From Deltaproteobacteria bacterium HGW-Deltaproteobacteria-18 (GTDB lineage Bacteria; Desulfobacterota; Desulfovibrionia; Desulfovibrionales; Desulfomicrobiaceae), in NCBI GenBank assembly GCA_002841885.1, contig PHBE01000002.1, positions 186,001 through 250,000 on the forward strand: 64,000 nucleotides of DNA, in the 5' to 3' direction. Position 1 is the first letter of the stretch. Each line of letters starts with the position of its first letter. Made by a program: the position numbers and the translations under genes. The notes below the pieces were generated by a model. The model saw only the letters and a program-made list of their open reading frames with translations, did not search any database and was not told where the DNA came from. Shown one piece after another: positions 32,708 to 41,857 of the stretch.

Positions 32708-32888
32708 AAGCATTCCTTGGATGATGGTGGGCTGGTGAAGTGCTAGCTTTTGGCCGGGTGTGAGGTCAAGGGTTTGCAGGACGCCAAGCGGCTGCACGCA
32801 CCCCGTCCGCAGGCCGCGGCCCCGCAGCCGAGCCCCTTGCCAAACTCCGCGCCTTGTGGTTCAAGTCGGGCCCAAGCAAGAGGTGACA

Positions 32889-33347
32889 ATGACCGAAACC
32901 GTATTTGACTGCCGCATGTGCGGGCACTGCTGCCAAGGCCAGGGAGGCATCGTCGCTTCGGCCCCGGAACGTGAACGTCTGGCCGCACATCTGGGCATGA
33001 CGGTGGAGGAATTTTGCTCCCGCTACACCGAGGCCCAGGGAAAAAAGCTGGTCCTGCGCTGCGGCGAGGACGGCTACTGCGTCTTTTTCGACCCCCAGAC
33101 CGCCTGCACCGTGCACCCGGCCAAGCCGGACGTATGCCGTGCCTGGCCTTTTTTCCGCGGCAATCTGGTCGACCCCGTAAGTTGGGAACTGGCCCAGGAA
33201 TACTGCCCGGGCATCCGTCCCGAATGCGGACACGCCGAATTCGCCCGTCAGGGCATCGCCTACATTAAGGACAACCATCTGGCCAAGGCGGGCCGCGAGG
33301 ACGAGGCAAACGCCCTGCGCATTGCGGACCTGATGGATAAAATCTGA
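32889..33347 (+). CDS. YkgJ-family cysteine-cluster protein
   Basis: The ATG at 32889 follows AAGAGGTGACA and gives 152 residues. It begins [20 protein letters not shown], then [20 protein letters not shown] with RAWPFF, the CxxCxxCC and C-x-x-HP-x-x-C pattern of the YkgJ/UPF0153 putative zinc- or iron-chelating family. No function is established. It overlaps the J-domain gene by one base. The frame is open upstream to 32760 but lacks support there. Confidence 0.87.
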   Translation: MTETVFDCRMCGHCCQGQGGIVASAPERERLAAHLGMTVEEFCSRYTEAQGKKLVLRCGEDGYCVFFDPQTACTVHPAKPDVCRAWPFFRGNLVDPVSWELAQEYCPGIRPECGHAEFARQGIAYIKDNHLAKAGREDEANALRIADLMDKI

Positions 33348-34072
33348 TGCGCCTGTCCGAGTGCTATTCCCTGCTTGAGGTCTCCCCTGGGGCAACCCTG
33401 GACGAGATAAAGGCCAGCTATCGCAAACTGGCCTTCAAGTACCATCCGGACTTGAATCCCGGCGATACGCGCGCGGCCCAAAGTTTCAGCCGCCTGAACG
33501 AAGCCTACGTGCTGCTCAAGAAAAACCTGGAGACCGAGCCAGCGGACAAGCGGCGTTTCAATGCCGAGACCATCAGGCAGGAAGAGGAAGCCAGAGTCAA
33601 GCGCGGCGGGAAACCCTCGGGCGGATTTTCCGCCAAGCAGGAAGAGGTGCTGCGGGACATCCTGAATGATCCCTTCGCCAAGCAGGTCTTCGAGGACATT
33701 TTCAGCAAGCTCAAACGCGGAGTCCCACCCGAAGGCAGTGCCCCTGAGCCGATCACGACAAAAAAACTGGACCTCAAATGGGGAGAGCGCGCGCTCAGCA
33801 TCGATCTTGGCAAGGGCCTTGTCCGGGGCATCAAGGACTGGGCCGCCGGCCAGCTCGACGATCGCCAGACCTTGCGCTTGCCCGCCCGCGACCTCATCCC
33901 CGGCACCACCCTGCGGGTTCAGATCCGGCACCGCTTCAGCGCAGAACCGCGCACCATAGACGTGACCCTGCCCCCGGACTTCGTGGTAGGACGCCCCATT
34001 CGCCTCAAGGGCATGGGCAGACGGCTGGGGCCCTGGAAAGGCGATCTGTACCTGAGATTGCTGGCTGTCTAA
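33347..34072 (+). CDS. J-domain (DnaJ-like) co-chaperone with C-terminal peptide-binding segment
   Basis: A 241-residue protein. Residues 1-65 are a J domain ([20 protein letters not shown], then [20 protein letters not shown]) with an intact HPD for stimulating DnaK. There is no zinc-finger region. The C-terminal part ([40 protein letters not shown]) resembles one DnaJ C-terminal beta domain. It is shorter than canonical DnaJ. Translational coupling to the YkgJ gene suggests a specialised client, which is unknown. Confidence 0.88.
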   Translation: MRLSECYSLLEVSPGATLDEIKASYRKLAFKYHPDLNPGDTRAAQSFSRLNEAYVLLKKNLETEPADKRRFNAETIRQEEEARVKRGGKPSGGFSAKQEEVLRDILNDPFAKQVFEDIFSKLKRGVPPEGSAPEPITTKKLDLKWGERALSIDLGKGLVRGIKDWAAGQLDDRQTLRLPARDLIPGTTLRVQIRHRFSAEPRTIDVTLPPDFVVGRPIRLKGMGRRLGPWKGDLYLRLLAV

Positions 34073-34077
34073 AAAAA

Positions 34078-34120
34078 GGTCCTACAGGTCACATACGACC
34101 CATAGGACCTATTCTTTTCA
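34078..34120. repeat. GACCTAT-type dispersed repeat acting as hairpin between convergent genes
   Basis: AGGTCCTA near 34077 pairs with TAGGACCT near 34103, flanked by A7 on the left and ATTCTTTT on the right, so it resembles a bidirectional terminator between dnaJ-like and lolA. CATACGACCCATAGGACCTA inside it matches the copy at 26761 and the cbiT insertion. The lolA stop lies at its right edge. Confidence 0.72.
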
Positions 34121-34756
34121 CTCCCCGACCATCCCCTCGATAACTTCCGTTCCCTTGGGCGGATCCAGGGTGAATTCCTTGTCCGCCACCTCCACGTCAA
34201 GCTCGATCCCGGTCAGTTCAAGTTCGTTCACGTTGCCAAAGAAATCCACAAGTTTGATCTTCTCAAGCATGTCCTGTCCCGGCCGGACCCAGAGCTCTCC
34301 TTCGACCAGATTGGGCTCGGGTTCCCGGGGGGTGATTCTGAGGTGTCTGAACTCCCCGTCAGCGCCAAGGTCCTCAACGATGAAGTCGTCCTTCAGGTTG
34401 GCCTCGCCGGACAGAAAGCGGATCATGGTCTTGGAGCTCAGGACCTGCTCCACCGAATAACGGTAGACTGTCTCCTCGGCAGGGAAATATTCCCAGACCG
34501 TGTCCTGGCCGATGATGAGCAGCTCATTCTCGGGGCTCGTCGTTTCCCAGCGGATGAAGCGGGGACGTTTGAAGGTGATGCTGCCGAGCCGTTCCTGCAC
34601 CTCGCGACTGGAGGCGTTGGTCAGTTTCTGCAGAAAAAAACCCCGAAAAGACTGCAATGTATCATATCGCTTCTGGATCTGATCGCTCAAATCCGCAGCC
34701 TGTGCGCACCAGACGCTGGTCAGGACGAAGAGAAGCCCCATGAAAAAGCGCGGCAC
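34118..34756 (-). CDS. lolA: Outer-membrane lipoprotein carrier LolA
   Basis: LolA shuttles lipoproteins across the periplasm from LolCDE to the outer membrane. The GTG at 34756 has CAGGAGG five bases upstream, giving 212 residues with a signal peptide ending at WCAQA. The mature part has DLSDQIQKRYDTLQSFRGFF, ITFKRPRFIRWETTSPENEL and LLIIGQDTVWEYFPAEETVYR, typical of the LolA half-barrel. No LolB is nearby. An ATG at 34792 would extend the start but lies poorly relative to the ribosome site. Confidence 0.87.
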   Translation of the reverse strand: MPRFFMGLLFVLTSVWCAQAADLSDQIQKRYDTLQSFRGFFLQKLTNASSREVQERLGSITFKRPRFIRWETTSPENELLIIGQDTVWEYFPAEETVYRYSVEQVLSSKTMIRFLSGEANLKDDFIVEDLGADGEFRHLRITPREPEPNLVEGELWVRPGQDMLEKIKLVDFFGNVNELELTGIELDVEVADKEFTLDPPKGTEVIEGMVGE

Positions 34757-34859
34757 ACGAACCTCCTGGTTGATGTTGCTTTCACGATTCAATGGACGTA
34801 TCGGATGATCCCTTTACGCCACTTGGCCAAATACAGAGTTTCCTCACGGTTGTTAAGCG

Positions 34860-36050
34860 ATGAACCCAGACCCGAAAAAAATTCCCCCCCCGCCATTTGC
34901 CCCGGCCCTGCCCGCCCTGGCACTGCTGACAACGGTCTTTCTCGCCAATTTTCTGGCGCGGACCATGTTCGGCCCCCTGCTGCTGCCGATCAGCGAACAT
35001 CTTGGGCGCAGCCTGGCCGCCAGCGCCAATCTTTTTGTCTGTCTGGCGGGAGGATACAGCGTCTCCGTTCTTTGCGCGGGATTCGTGTCCCAGCGTCTCG
35101 GGCACAAGGGCACCATCGTCGCCTCAGTGGCAGGCATCGGCATCGGCCTGCTTGGGCTGGCGGGAAGCGACACGTTCACCAGCTTTTCGATCTGGATCAC
35201 CATCATGGGCATTGGAGCGGGGCTGTACATGCCATCGGGAGTGGTGACCATCACCGAGATCACCCCTGCGGCCCATTGGGGGCAAGCCTTCTCCATCCAC
35301 GAACTGGCTCCGAACCTGGCCTTCATCGCGGCTCCCTTCATCAGCGAACTGTTCCTGGGATTCCTTGGCTATCCGGCCCTTTTTCGCCTGCTCGGAGCCG
35401 TCTGCCTGATCCTGGCCGTGGTCTACGCCCTGCGTGGACCACGCACCGTGCGCCCGGGCATGGCGCCCGTGCTCGGCAACATAAAGACCATCGTGACCAG
35501 ACCGGCTTTCTGGATCATGGCCCTGCTCTTTGTCCTGGCCGTGGGCGTGGAGATGGGAATCTACAATCTGGTGCCCGCATTTTTGGTCATGGAAAAGGGA
35601 ACCACCCGGGAAATGGCAAACATCATCCTTGGATGTTCGCGCACCGCGTCCCTTGTCTTCCTGCCCGCCACGGGATGGATCATCAGACGCATCGGCTATC
35701 GCCGCACCCTGGCCCTTTGCCTGCTGGGCACGGGGCTGACGACGTTCCTGGCCGGATACGGCCCGCTGTGGTGGACCGTGACCATGCTGACCCTGCAACC
35801 GATATTCGTGGTCTGCTTCTTCCCGGTGGGGTTTGCGGTCCTGGCCCTGGTCTGCCCCAAGGCCACCGGCGACCTGTCCGTGTCCCTGACCGTCACGTGC
35901 ACATCGATCATCGGCGCCGGCCTCATCCCCGCCGTACTGGCCTGGAGCGGAGAGCGGTTCAGCTTCGCCCTGTCCTTCTCTCTTTTTGGCGCGGCCCTGT
36001 TCATCGCGAGCCTCATCGCCATCTCCAGGCTGCGCATCCCCGAATCCTGA
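34860..36050 (+). CDS. Major facilitator superfamily transporter
   Basis: A 396-residue protein with twelve predicted membrane spans. After a proline-rich N-terminus comes ALLTTVFLANFLARTMFGPLLLPISEHLG, and the MFS loop 2-3 signature region reads SQRLGHKGTIVASVAGIGIG. FSIHELAPNLAFIAAPFISE in helix 5 is the nitrate/organic anion-type position. The substrate cannot be read out. It is divergent from lolA with 103 bases between the starts. Confidence 0.88.
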   Translation: MNPDPKKIPPPPFAPALPALALLTTVFLANFLARTMFGPLLLPISEHLGRSLAASANLFVCLAGGYSVSVLCAGFVSQRLGHKGTIVASVAGIGIGLLGLAGSDTFTSFSIWITIMGIGAGLYMPSGVVTITEITPAAHWGQAFSIHELAPNLAFIAAPFISELFLGFLGYPALFRLLGAVCLILAVVYALRGPRTVRPGMAPVLGNIKTIVTRPAFWIMALLFVLAVGVEMGIYNLVPAFLVMEKGTTREMANIILGCSRTASLVFLPATGWIIRRIGYRRTLALCLLGTGLTTFLAGYGPLWWTVTMLTLQPIFVVCFFPVGFAVLALVCPKATGDLSVSLTVTCTSIIGAGLIPAVLAWSGERFSFALSFSLFGAALFIASLIAISRLRIPES

Positions 36051-36073
36051 AGAATTCCTCGCGCCCTGAAATG

Positions 36074-36099
36074 AAAAAAGCCCTCAATCGGGGCCTTAT
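36074..36099 (-). terminator. Terminator of the PilZ gene
   Basis: On the minus strand AAGGCCCCGATTGAGGGCTTTTTT forms a short imperfect hairpin followed by T6. It starts at the PilZ stop codon and lies in the 45-base gap convergent with the MFS gene. Confidence 0.6.
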
Positions 36100-36416
36100 T
36101 CGTATCTGGTCCAGCGCAGGGGTTCTTCGTACTGGATCCCGATGGCGAACCCTCCCGTGCTTGAAGGCACGCACCATTTGACTTGCGCTTTCACATCCCG
36201 GGCCAGGCTGACCAGATCCTGGGGCAGGCGGACCATGACCCTGCTCCCCTTGTCCAGAGGTTCGGGGTGGACAAAACAGAGCCCCCCGCGACTGAAATTG
36301 AACACCGTGGCCGGACTGAACCCGCTTTGCAGGGACGTGGCTATCTGCACCAGATATTTCTTTTCGTGGCGCGGCCACCGACGCCGGCTGATATTGGGAC
36401 GGATGATGCTTGGCAT
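36096..36416 (-). CDS. PilZ-domain protein
   Basis: The ATG at 36416 follows GAGGAG and gives 106 residues. ISRRRWPRHEKKYLVQIATS provides the RRxxR-like c-di-GMP contact, and NFSRGGLCFVHPEPLDKGS is the DxSxxG-like motif, with N in place of D. It is a likely c-di-GMP receptor, though the Asn substitution could weaken binding. Its partner could include the diguanylate cyclase at 15482, but nothing in the sequence links them. A longer start at 36461 is possible. Confidence 0.82.
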   Translation of the reverse strand: MPSIIRPNISRRRWPRHEKKYLVQIATSLQSGFSPATVFNFSRGGLCFVHPEPLDKGSRVMVRLPQDLVSLARDVKAQVKWCVPSSTGGFAIGIQYEEPLRWTRYE

Positions 36417-36523
36417 GATGGTCTCCTCGCGGCTGATCTCGAATCTCTTTACCTCGCGCACCCTGTAGCAGGAAAAACGAAAACCGAACAGAACCGGATT
36501 TCAGTCCTTTTGTTGCCGCGTCC

Positions 36524-37363
36524 TCATTCCCGGTGGTCGCCGTAAATCTTCTGGAGCTGCTCTGCATTCATGGAAAAGGAATGCGCGTCGTCAGGAAAGG
36601 CGCCTGAACGGACCTCGGCGGCATAGGCGCCCAGAGCGCCCCTGGCTTTTACACCCAATGTCTCGAACTGCTTGACGAATTTGGGCACAAAGCGCTCGAA
36701 GAGTCCCAAGGTGTCATGAAAGACCAGCACCTGTCCGTCGCAGGCCGCGCCGCCGCCGATGCCTATGGTCGGTATGGAGAGGCGCTTGCTGATCAGCTCC
36801 GCGACCTGCGCCGGGATGCACTCCAGCACGATCATGAACGCCCCGACCGCTTCAAGCGCCAGCGCGTCGTTCAGCAGCTTCTTGGCCGCCTCCGCGGTGC
36901 GTCCCTGGACCTTGTAGCCGCTCAAGGACGTGGCCGACTGCGGGGTCAGCCCGATGTGCCCGCAAACGGGAATCCCGGCGTTGACCAGGGCCCGCACCTG
37001 CGGCGCGATCTCTTCGCCGCCCTCGATCTTGACGCCCTCGCATCCCCCCTCCTGCACCAGGCGGGCCGCGTTCTCCATGGCCTGGGCCGTGGAGATCTGG
37101 TAGGTCAGATACGGCATGTCCGTGAGCATGAAGGTGTCCTTGGCCCCGCGCCGGGCAGCGCGGCTGTGGTGGATCATGTCGGCCATGGTCACTGGCACTG
37201 TCGAATCGTAACCAAGCACGACCATCCCCAGGGAATCACCGACCAGAACGATGTCAATGCCAGCCTCCTCGGCCAAGCGACCCGAGGGATAATCGTAGGC
37301 CGTCAGCATGACTATCTTCTCGCCGTTTTTCTTCATCTGGAGGAAGTCGCTTATGGTTTTCAT
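36524..37363 (-). CDS. panB: 3-methyl-2-oxobutanoate hydroxymethyltransferase
   Basis: PanB makes ketopantoate from 2-ketoisovalerate and methylene-tetrahydrofolate, the first step of pantothenate synthesis. The 279 residues include MLTAYDYPSGRLAEEAGIDI with VLVGDSLGMVVLGYDSTVPVT (Mg-binding Asp), GCEGVKIEGG and IPTIGIGGGAACDGQVLVFHD. Length is standard. It is the last of three pan genes transcribed leftward (panC, panD, panB). Confidence 0.96.
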   Translation of the reverse strand: MKTISDFLQMKKNGEKIVMLTAYDYPSGRLAEEAGIDIVLVGDSLGMVVLGYDSTVPVTMADMIHHSRAARRGAKDTFMLTDMPYLTYQISTAQAMENAARLVQEGGCEGVKIEGGEEIAPQVRALVNAGIPVCGHIGLTPQSATSLSGYKVQGRTAEAAKKLLNDALALEAVGAFMIVLECIPAQVAELISKRLSIPTIGIGGGAACDGQVLVFHDTLGLFERFVPKFVKQFETLGVKARGALGAYAAEVRSGAFPDDAHSFSMNAEQLQKIYGDHRE

Positions 37364-37374
37364 GCTCGTCTCCG

Positions 37375-37725
37375 CTAGGATTTGGTGATTTCGTTGTCCG
37401 GTCCGACCAGGACCACGGTGGGCTCATGGCCGGGGATCTCTTCGGGGGTCAGTTGCACGTAGGAGGCAATTATGACCCTCTGGCCCCTGCTGCCCTTGTG
37501 CGCGGCAGCTCCGTTCAGGCAGATCTCGCCCTTCTGGCCGAGGATGACGTAGGTCGAGAGACGCTCCCCATTGTCCACATTGTAGATATCGACGCGCTCG
37601 TTCAGATAAAAGCCTGCGGCACGGATGAGGTCCGGACAGATGGCCACGGAGCCTTCGTAATCGACCTCGGCCCCGGTGATGGTGGCGCGGTGCAGTTTGG
37701 CCTGCAAAAAGGTACGTAAAGACAT
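37375..37725 (-). CDS. panD: Aspartate 1-decarboxylase
   Basis: PanD makes beta-alanine from aspartate. The 116-residue proenzyme has VDYEGSVAICPDLI, in which the Gly25-Ser26 bond is self-cleaved to form the pyruvoyl cofactor. Tyr58 in LSTYVILG and the NGAAAH segment near 71 are also conserved. The gene abuts panC with no gap and lies 11 bases before panB. Confidence 0.95.
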   Translation of the reverse strand: MSLRTFLQAKLHRATITGAEVDYEGSVAICPDLIRAAGFYLNERVDIYNVDNGERLSTYVILGQKGEICLNGAAAHKGSRGQRVIIASYVQLTPEEIPGHEPTVVLVGPDNEITKS

Positions 37726-38589
37726 TTATTTCTCTAGGTTGATTCGTTTGTTGTCAATGAGCCGGGCCTTGCCAAGCCGCAGGGCCACGGCGACCAGGAT
37801 GTCGGCGCGGACATGGTCCACGGCCTCGATGGTGTCGGGATCGACCAGCTCAAGATAATCAAGCACTCCGGAAGGAATCCACGCTTCGTAATAATCCAGA
37901 ACCGCCTGGCGCAGCGCTTCGCAATCTCTTTCCCCGGCCCGGATCATGCCTTCGATCAGACAGAGCCCCTTCTGGATATGCGGGGCCACGGCGCGGTCCT
38001 CAACAGTCAGATAAACATTGCGCGAGCTCATGGCCAGTCCGTCAGCCTCGCGCACGATGGGGCGGCCCTCGATGCGTACCGGAATGTCCAGCTCGCGCGT
38101 CATCTTGCGGATCACGGCCACCTGCTGCCAATCCTTCTCGCCAAAGGCGGCAAAGGTCGGCTGCACGAGATTGAAAAGTTTGCAGACCACCGTGGCCACG
38201 CCCTGGAAATGTCCGGGACGCGAGCGCCCACAGAGATTCCTGGTCAGCTCCGGAACATTGACCCACGTGCCATGGCCCGGAAGATACATTTCATCCTTGT
38301 ACGGCGTGAAAAGCACATCAACCCCGCACTCTGCGGCCAGAGCGGAGTCACGGTTGATATCCGAAGGGTAGTTCTCCAGATCCTCGCCCGGACCGAACTG
38401 GGTCGGATTGACGAAGATGGAAGACACCAGCAGATCGCAGTGCTGGCGGGCCCAGCGCATCAGGCTCAGATGACCCTCGTGCCAATAACCCATGGTTGGC
38501 ACCAGGCCGACGCAAATCCCCTGCCTGCGCCACTCGAGCCCCAGCTCCTGCATGGACCGAGGGCTTTGGACACACTTCATACCGCTCAT
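37726..38589 (-). CDS. panC: Pantothenate synthetase
   Basis: PanC joins pantoate and beta-alanine with ATP. The ATG at 38589 follows AAGAGGGG and overlaps the upstream stop in ATGA, giving 287 residues. VGLVPTMGYWHEGHLSLM holds the HxGH motif, and SIFVNPTQFGPGEDLENYP, FGEKDWQQVAVIRKM and AMSSRNVYL are also conserved. With panB and panD it makes a complete route to pantothenate apart from ketopantoate reduction, whose gene is not in the window. Confidence 0.96.
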   Translation of the reverse strand: MSGMKCVQSPRSMQELGLEWRRQGICVGLVPTMGYWHEGHLSLMRWARQHCDLLVSSIFVNPTQFGPGEDLENYPSDINRDSALAAECGVDVLFTPYKDEMYLPGHGTWVNVPELTRNLCGRSRPGHFQGVATVVCKLFNLVQPTFAAFGEKDWQQVAVIRKMTRELDIPVRIEGRPIVREADGLAMSSRNVYLTVEDRAVAPHIQKGLCLIEGMIRAGERDCEALRQAVLDYYEAWIPSGVLDYLELVDPDTIEAVDHVRADILVAVALRLGKARLIDNKRINLEK

Positions 38590-38807
38590 TTGCCCCTCTT
38601 GGAATGAACCTGCATGTCGAAAAATTCGCATCCGCAATCGCACACGATCTGATCTCCCTTGCGGCGTCCGTCCGGATCGTCGATCACGTCATGCAGGATG
38701 CCTGTATTCTGGTCGTAGACGAACTCCATGCCGATAACGTCGACCATCCCGTACAAGCCGCATTTTCTGCAAATGAAATCCCGAAAGTCACCAAAGTCAG
38801 CGTGCAT
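38586..38807 (-). CDS. Small zinc-ribbon-like protein upstream of panC
   Basis: This short protein (73 or 74 residues; two adjacent ATGs at 38810 and 38807 follow AGGAGG) has CRKCG near residue 14 and CDCGC near residue 57. The two cysteine pairs are spaced as for one zinc ribbon. It has no catalytic motif that I recognise. It overlaps panC by four bases and the DUF2721 gene by about a dozen, so it is a genuine member of the operon rather than a spurious frame. Confidence 0.7.
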   Translation of the reverse strand: MHADFGDFRDFICRKCGLYGMVDVIGMEFVYDQNTGILHDVIDDPDGRRKGDQIVCDCGCEFFDMQVHSKRGK

Positions 38808-39210
38808 CATTTTCCTCCTGCGAGAGGCTCAGGCTCTCCAGTTGGATGTTCAGGGCCTGTGTGGAAATGTGAATCTCGCGCGTGGACAGGCCAAGGGAGA
38901 CCAACAGGGCCAAAAGGCTCAGGCCGAAAAGGAACTTGCCCAGGGTCACAAGCCCGGCAAAAAGACAAAACATGCACAGGACGCACAAAAAAAGGCTCAC
39001 CACTCCGTAGAGTTGCATCAGCCGGATCAGGTTCACCCGCAGACGCAGGTTCTCGATCTGGGCCAAGAGGGACGGGCCGTGGTTGTCCTGGTAACGATCA
39101 TACAGGGTTCTGATCCTGCTGCCCAGGGCCAGAAAACGATTGGTGAAGGCCAGCAGTATGAGCGAAATGGTCGAAAAAAGCAGGGCCGGAGTGGTCAGGG
39201 TGATGTCCAT
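38797..39210 (-). CDS. DUF2721-like membrane protein
   Basis: From the ATG at 39210, behind AAGGATACAC, the protein has 137 residues. Membrane segments lie near residues 5-23, 67-90 and 93-112. The loop after the first (NRFLALGSRIRTLYDRYQDN) and the overall layout resemble the DUF2721 family, whose function is unknown. It lies between uup, eight bases upstream, and the zinc-ribbon gene. Confidence 0.72.
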   Translation of the reverse strand: MDITLTTPALLFSTISLILLAFTNRFLALGSRIRTLYDRYQDNHGPSLLAQIENLRLRVNLIRLMQLYGVVSLFLCVLCMFCLFAGLVTLGKFLFGLSLLALLVSLGLSTREIHISTQALNIQLESLSLSQEENDAR

Positions 39211-39218
39211 GTGTATCC

Positions 39219-41099
39219 TTATGAGGACTCGCACACCATGCGCAGCTCTTCGAGTTCGTCCCAGCGGGTCAAGAGGGAGTCCAGTTCGGCCTCCAGGATT
39301 TCCAGCCGGGAGGCGGCCGCCGCAACCACGGTGTGATCGTTGGAATAGAATTCGGGGTCGTTCATCTGCTCGTGCAGGGCCGCGATGTCGGCCTCCAGTG
39401 CCTCGATGCGTCCAGGCAAGGCGTCGAGTTCCAGATTTTCCTTATAAGTCAGCTTGCGGGTCTTGGCCACCTTGAGCTTTGCCGCCTTGGGCAAAACCAG
39501 CTCGGGCTCCGCGACCTGCGGGCGCTGCGAAAGCCAATCGTCGTAACCGCCGGCGTACTCGACCACCCGCCCCTGACCTTCGAAAACCAGGCAGGACGTG
39601 ACCGTGTTGTTCAAAAATTCGCGGTCGTGGCTGACCACGAGCACCGTACCCGGAAAATCGCCGATAAGTTCTTCCAGAAGTTCGAGGGTCTCCTGGTCCA
39701 GGTCGTTGGTCGGTTCGTCAAGAACGAGCACGTTGCAGGGCCGGGTGAAGAGCTTGGCCAGGAGCAGCCGGTTGCGCTCCCCGCCGGACAGGAGGTTCAC
39801 CGGGGTCTGGGCCCGATCGGGGGTGAAGAGAAAATCCTTCAGGTAGCCGATGACGTGGCGCCGGTTTTCGTTCACGTCGATGTAGTCCGCACCCTCGCCG
39901 ACAATCTCGCGCGCGGTCTTGGTCTCGTCGAGCAGGGAGCGCATCTGGTCCGAATAGGCGACCTCCAGGTGCGTGCCTTGCCGAACCTTGCCGCTCTGGG
40001 GTTCAAGATCTCCAAGGAGCAGTTTCAGGAGCGTAGTCTTGCCTGCACCGTTGGGGCCGACAATGCCGACCTTGTCGCCACGCATGATGTTGACCGAAAA
40101 ATCGCGAATGACCGGCTCATCTCCCCATGCATAGGAAATGTCCGTGACCTCGAGGACCAGGCCGCCCGTCTTGCGGCCCTCCTGGATCTGCATGGACACC
40201 GTGCCGGTCCGCTCACGACGCTGACTGCGTTCGGCTCGCATGGCCTGCAGGGCGCGCACGCGGCCCTCGTTGCGCGTACGGCGGGCTTTTATGCCCTTTC
40301 TGATCCAGATCTCCTCTTCTTTCAGCTTCTGGTCGAACTTGCGCCACAGGGTCTCTTCGGTGGCCAGCACGTCTTCCTTGCGCTTCAGAAAAGTGTCGTA
40401 ATCGCAGGCCCAGTCCACCAGAACCCCGCGGTCCAGCTCCAGGATGCGATTGGCCACGTGACGCAGGAACATGCGGTCATGAGTGACGAAAAAGAGAGTT
40501 CGGGACTGCTTGATCAGAAATTCTTCGAGCCAGCGGATGGAGTCCACATCGAGATGGTTGGTCGGTTCGTCGAGAAACAGGATGTCCGGCTCCCCGGCCA
40601 GGGCCCGGGCCAGCAGGGTCTTGCGCTTAACGCCGCCGGACAGGGAGGTGAACTGCGCCTCGGGGTTGAGCCCCAGGTGGGTGATGACCGTGTCGATCTT
40701 GCGGGTCAGGCTCCAGCCGGCCTGCTCGTCGAGCATTCGATGCGCCCGCGCAAGCAGATTCGGATCGACACAGGCGTCGTCGTGCCCTTCGTGCCGCAAA
40801 GCCGCCAGGCAAAGCCCGGCCTCGCCTGCTCCGGAGGCGACAACGTCATAGACCGTGCCAGTCAGATCCGCGGGAACCTCCTGGGGCAGGGACGCCGTAG
40901 TCAGTCCCTTGCCAAGGCCCACCTCGCCCGAGTCGGGCGCCAGTTCGCGGGACAGGATGCGCATGAGCGTGGACTTGCCCTCGCCGTTGCGGCCAAGGAG
41001 ACAGATGCGTTCGCCCGCATGAATCTGCAGACTGATGTTGTCCAGCAGGAGCGGACCGGAAAATGAGAGAGATATGTTGCTTGCGCTGATGAGTGCCAT
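39219..41099 (-). CDS. uup: ABC-F family ATPase Uup
   Basis: A cytosolic ribosome-associated ATPase of the ABC-F class with no membrane partner. The 626 residues hold two ABC cassettes: GRNGEGKST with LSGGVKRKTLLA and FLDEPTNHLD, then GPNGAGKTT with LLSGGERNRLLLA and VLDEPTNDLD. The linker is rich in basic residues (WIRKGIKARRTRNEGRVRAL). The C-terminal 80 residues form a coiled coil (LPGRIEALEADIAALHEQM) typical of Uup. It begins an apparent operon that includes DUF2721 and the pan genes. Confidence 0.93.
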   Translation of the reverse strand: MALISASNISLSFSGPLLLDNISLQIHAGERICLLGRNGEGKSTLMRILSRELAPDSGEVGLGKGLTTASLPQEVPADLTGTVYDVVASGAGEAGLCLAALRHEGHDDACVDPNLLARAHRMLDEQAGWSLTRKIDTVITHLGLNPEAQFTSLSGGVKRKTLLARALAGEPDILFLDEPTNHLDVDSIRWLEEFLIKQSRTLFFVTHDRMFLRHVANRILELDRGVLVDWACDYDTFLKRKEDVLATEETLWRKFDQKLKEEEIWIRKGIKARRTRNEGRVRALQAMRAERSQRRERTGTVSMQIQEGRKTGGLVLEVTDISYAWGDEPVIRDFSVNIMRGDKVGIVGPNGAGKTTLLKLLLGDLEPQSGKVRQGTHLEVAYSDQMRSLLDETKTAREIVGEGADYIDVNENRRHVIGYLKDFLFTPDRAQTPVNLLSGGERNRLLLAKLFTRPCNVLVLDEPTNDLDQETLELLEELIGDFPGTVLVVSHDREFLNNTVTSCLVFEGQGRVVEYAGGYDDWLSQRPQVAEPELVLPKAAKLKVAKTRKLTYKENLELDALPGRIEALEADIAALHEQMNDPEFYSNDHTVVAAAASRLEILEAELDSLLTRWDELEELRMVCESS

Positions 41100-41176
41100 G
41101 GATTGGGGGAAAGCGGGTTGGTTGTTCGGACGCCCCGACTACTAGGGAGAATCATCCGGATTGTCCAGAAGGGAAT

Positions 41177-41857
41177 CTAGCGCCTGAAAAGCCTGATCCA
41201 GCGCAGGATGTTGAACATGCTGGCCAGGGCCTGCGCAAGATAGGTCAGGGCGCAGGCCGTCAGGATCTGACGGGCCGCCTTCTCGTCCTCGGGCGGGATG
41301 TACCTTCCGGCTTTCAGCAACGGAAGGGCGCGGTTGAAGCTCGCGTCCAGCTCCACGGGCAGGGTCACCAGATGAACGATGACCGGAATGCCGAGCACCA
41401 GGACCGCCCCGAGAAGCAGCAGGCGGCCGATCAGAGGCACCTGCAGGGCCGCGCCCAAAAGCGGCGCGATCATGAGCGCCGCTGCCCCGATGCGCTCGGC
41501 CCAGATCCCGAACATGACCAGCCCCGTGCGAAAACGCAGCAGTCCGTCCCCGGACTGATCCTGCATGGCATGTCCCACCTCGTGGGCGGCAACAACCACG
41601 GCGGTCAGGGAACGCTTGCCGCTTGTCGCGGGATTGAGGCGCACAACCTTGTCCCTTGGGTCGTAGTGGTCGCCAAGCTCCGTCGTCTCCACGCTCACGC
41701 CTGCAAGATTCAGGTCCTGCACCAGAATCCGCGCCAGATCGATGCCCGTGCCGGAAAAATACTCATCCCGGCCATGACGCTCAAGAACGTGCCGTGCCCA
41801 CAGCCCAGGCAGGGCGATAAGCGCAACCAGTACCAGAAACCCGACGACGTAGGGCAT
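41177..41857 (-). CDS. YugP-like membrane zinc metalloprotease
   Basis: A 226-residue membrane protein of the zinc-dependent peptidase family (DUF2268/YugP, Pfam Zn_peptidase_2). The N-terminal helix VVGFLVLVALIALPGLWA leads to a soluble segment with AAHEVGHAMQDQ, whose HEXXH is the zinc site. Two or three further helices follow. The early DHYDPRDKVVRLNPATSGKRS is a family feature. It overlaps the SagB-type gene by one base. Confidence 0.87.
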   Translation of the reverse strand: MPYVVGFLVLVALIALPGLWARHVLERHGRDEYFSGTGIDLARILVQDLNLAGVSVETTELGDHYDPRDKVVRLNPATSGKRSLTAVVVAAHEVGHAMQDQSGDGLLRFRTGLVMFGIWAERIGAAALMIAPLLGAALQVPLIGRLLLLGAVLVLGIPVIVHLVTLPVELDASFNRALPLLKAGRYIPPEDEKAARQILTACALTYLAQALASMFNILRWIRLFRR

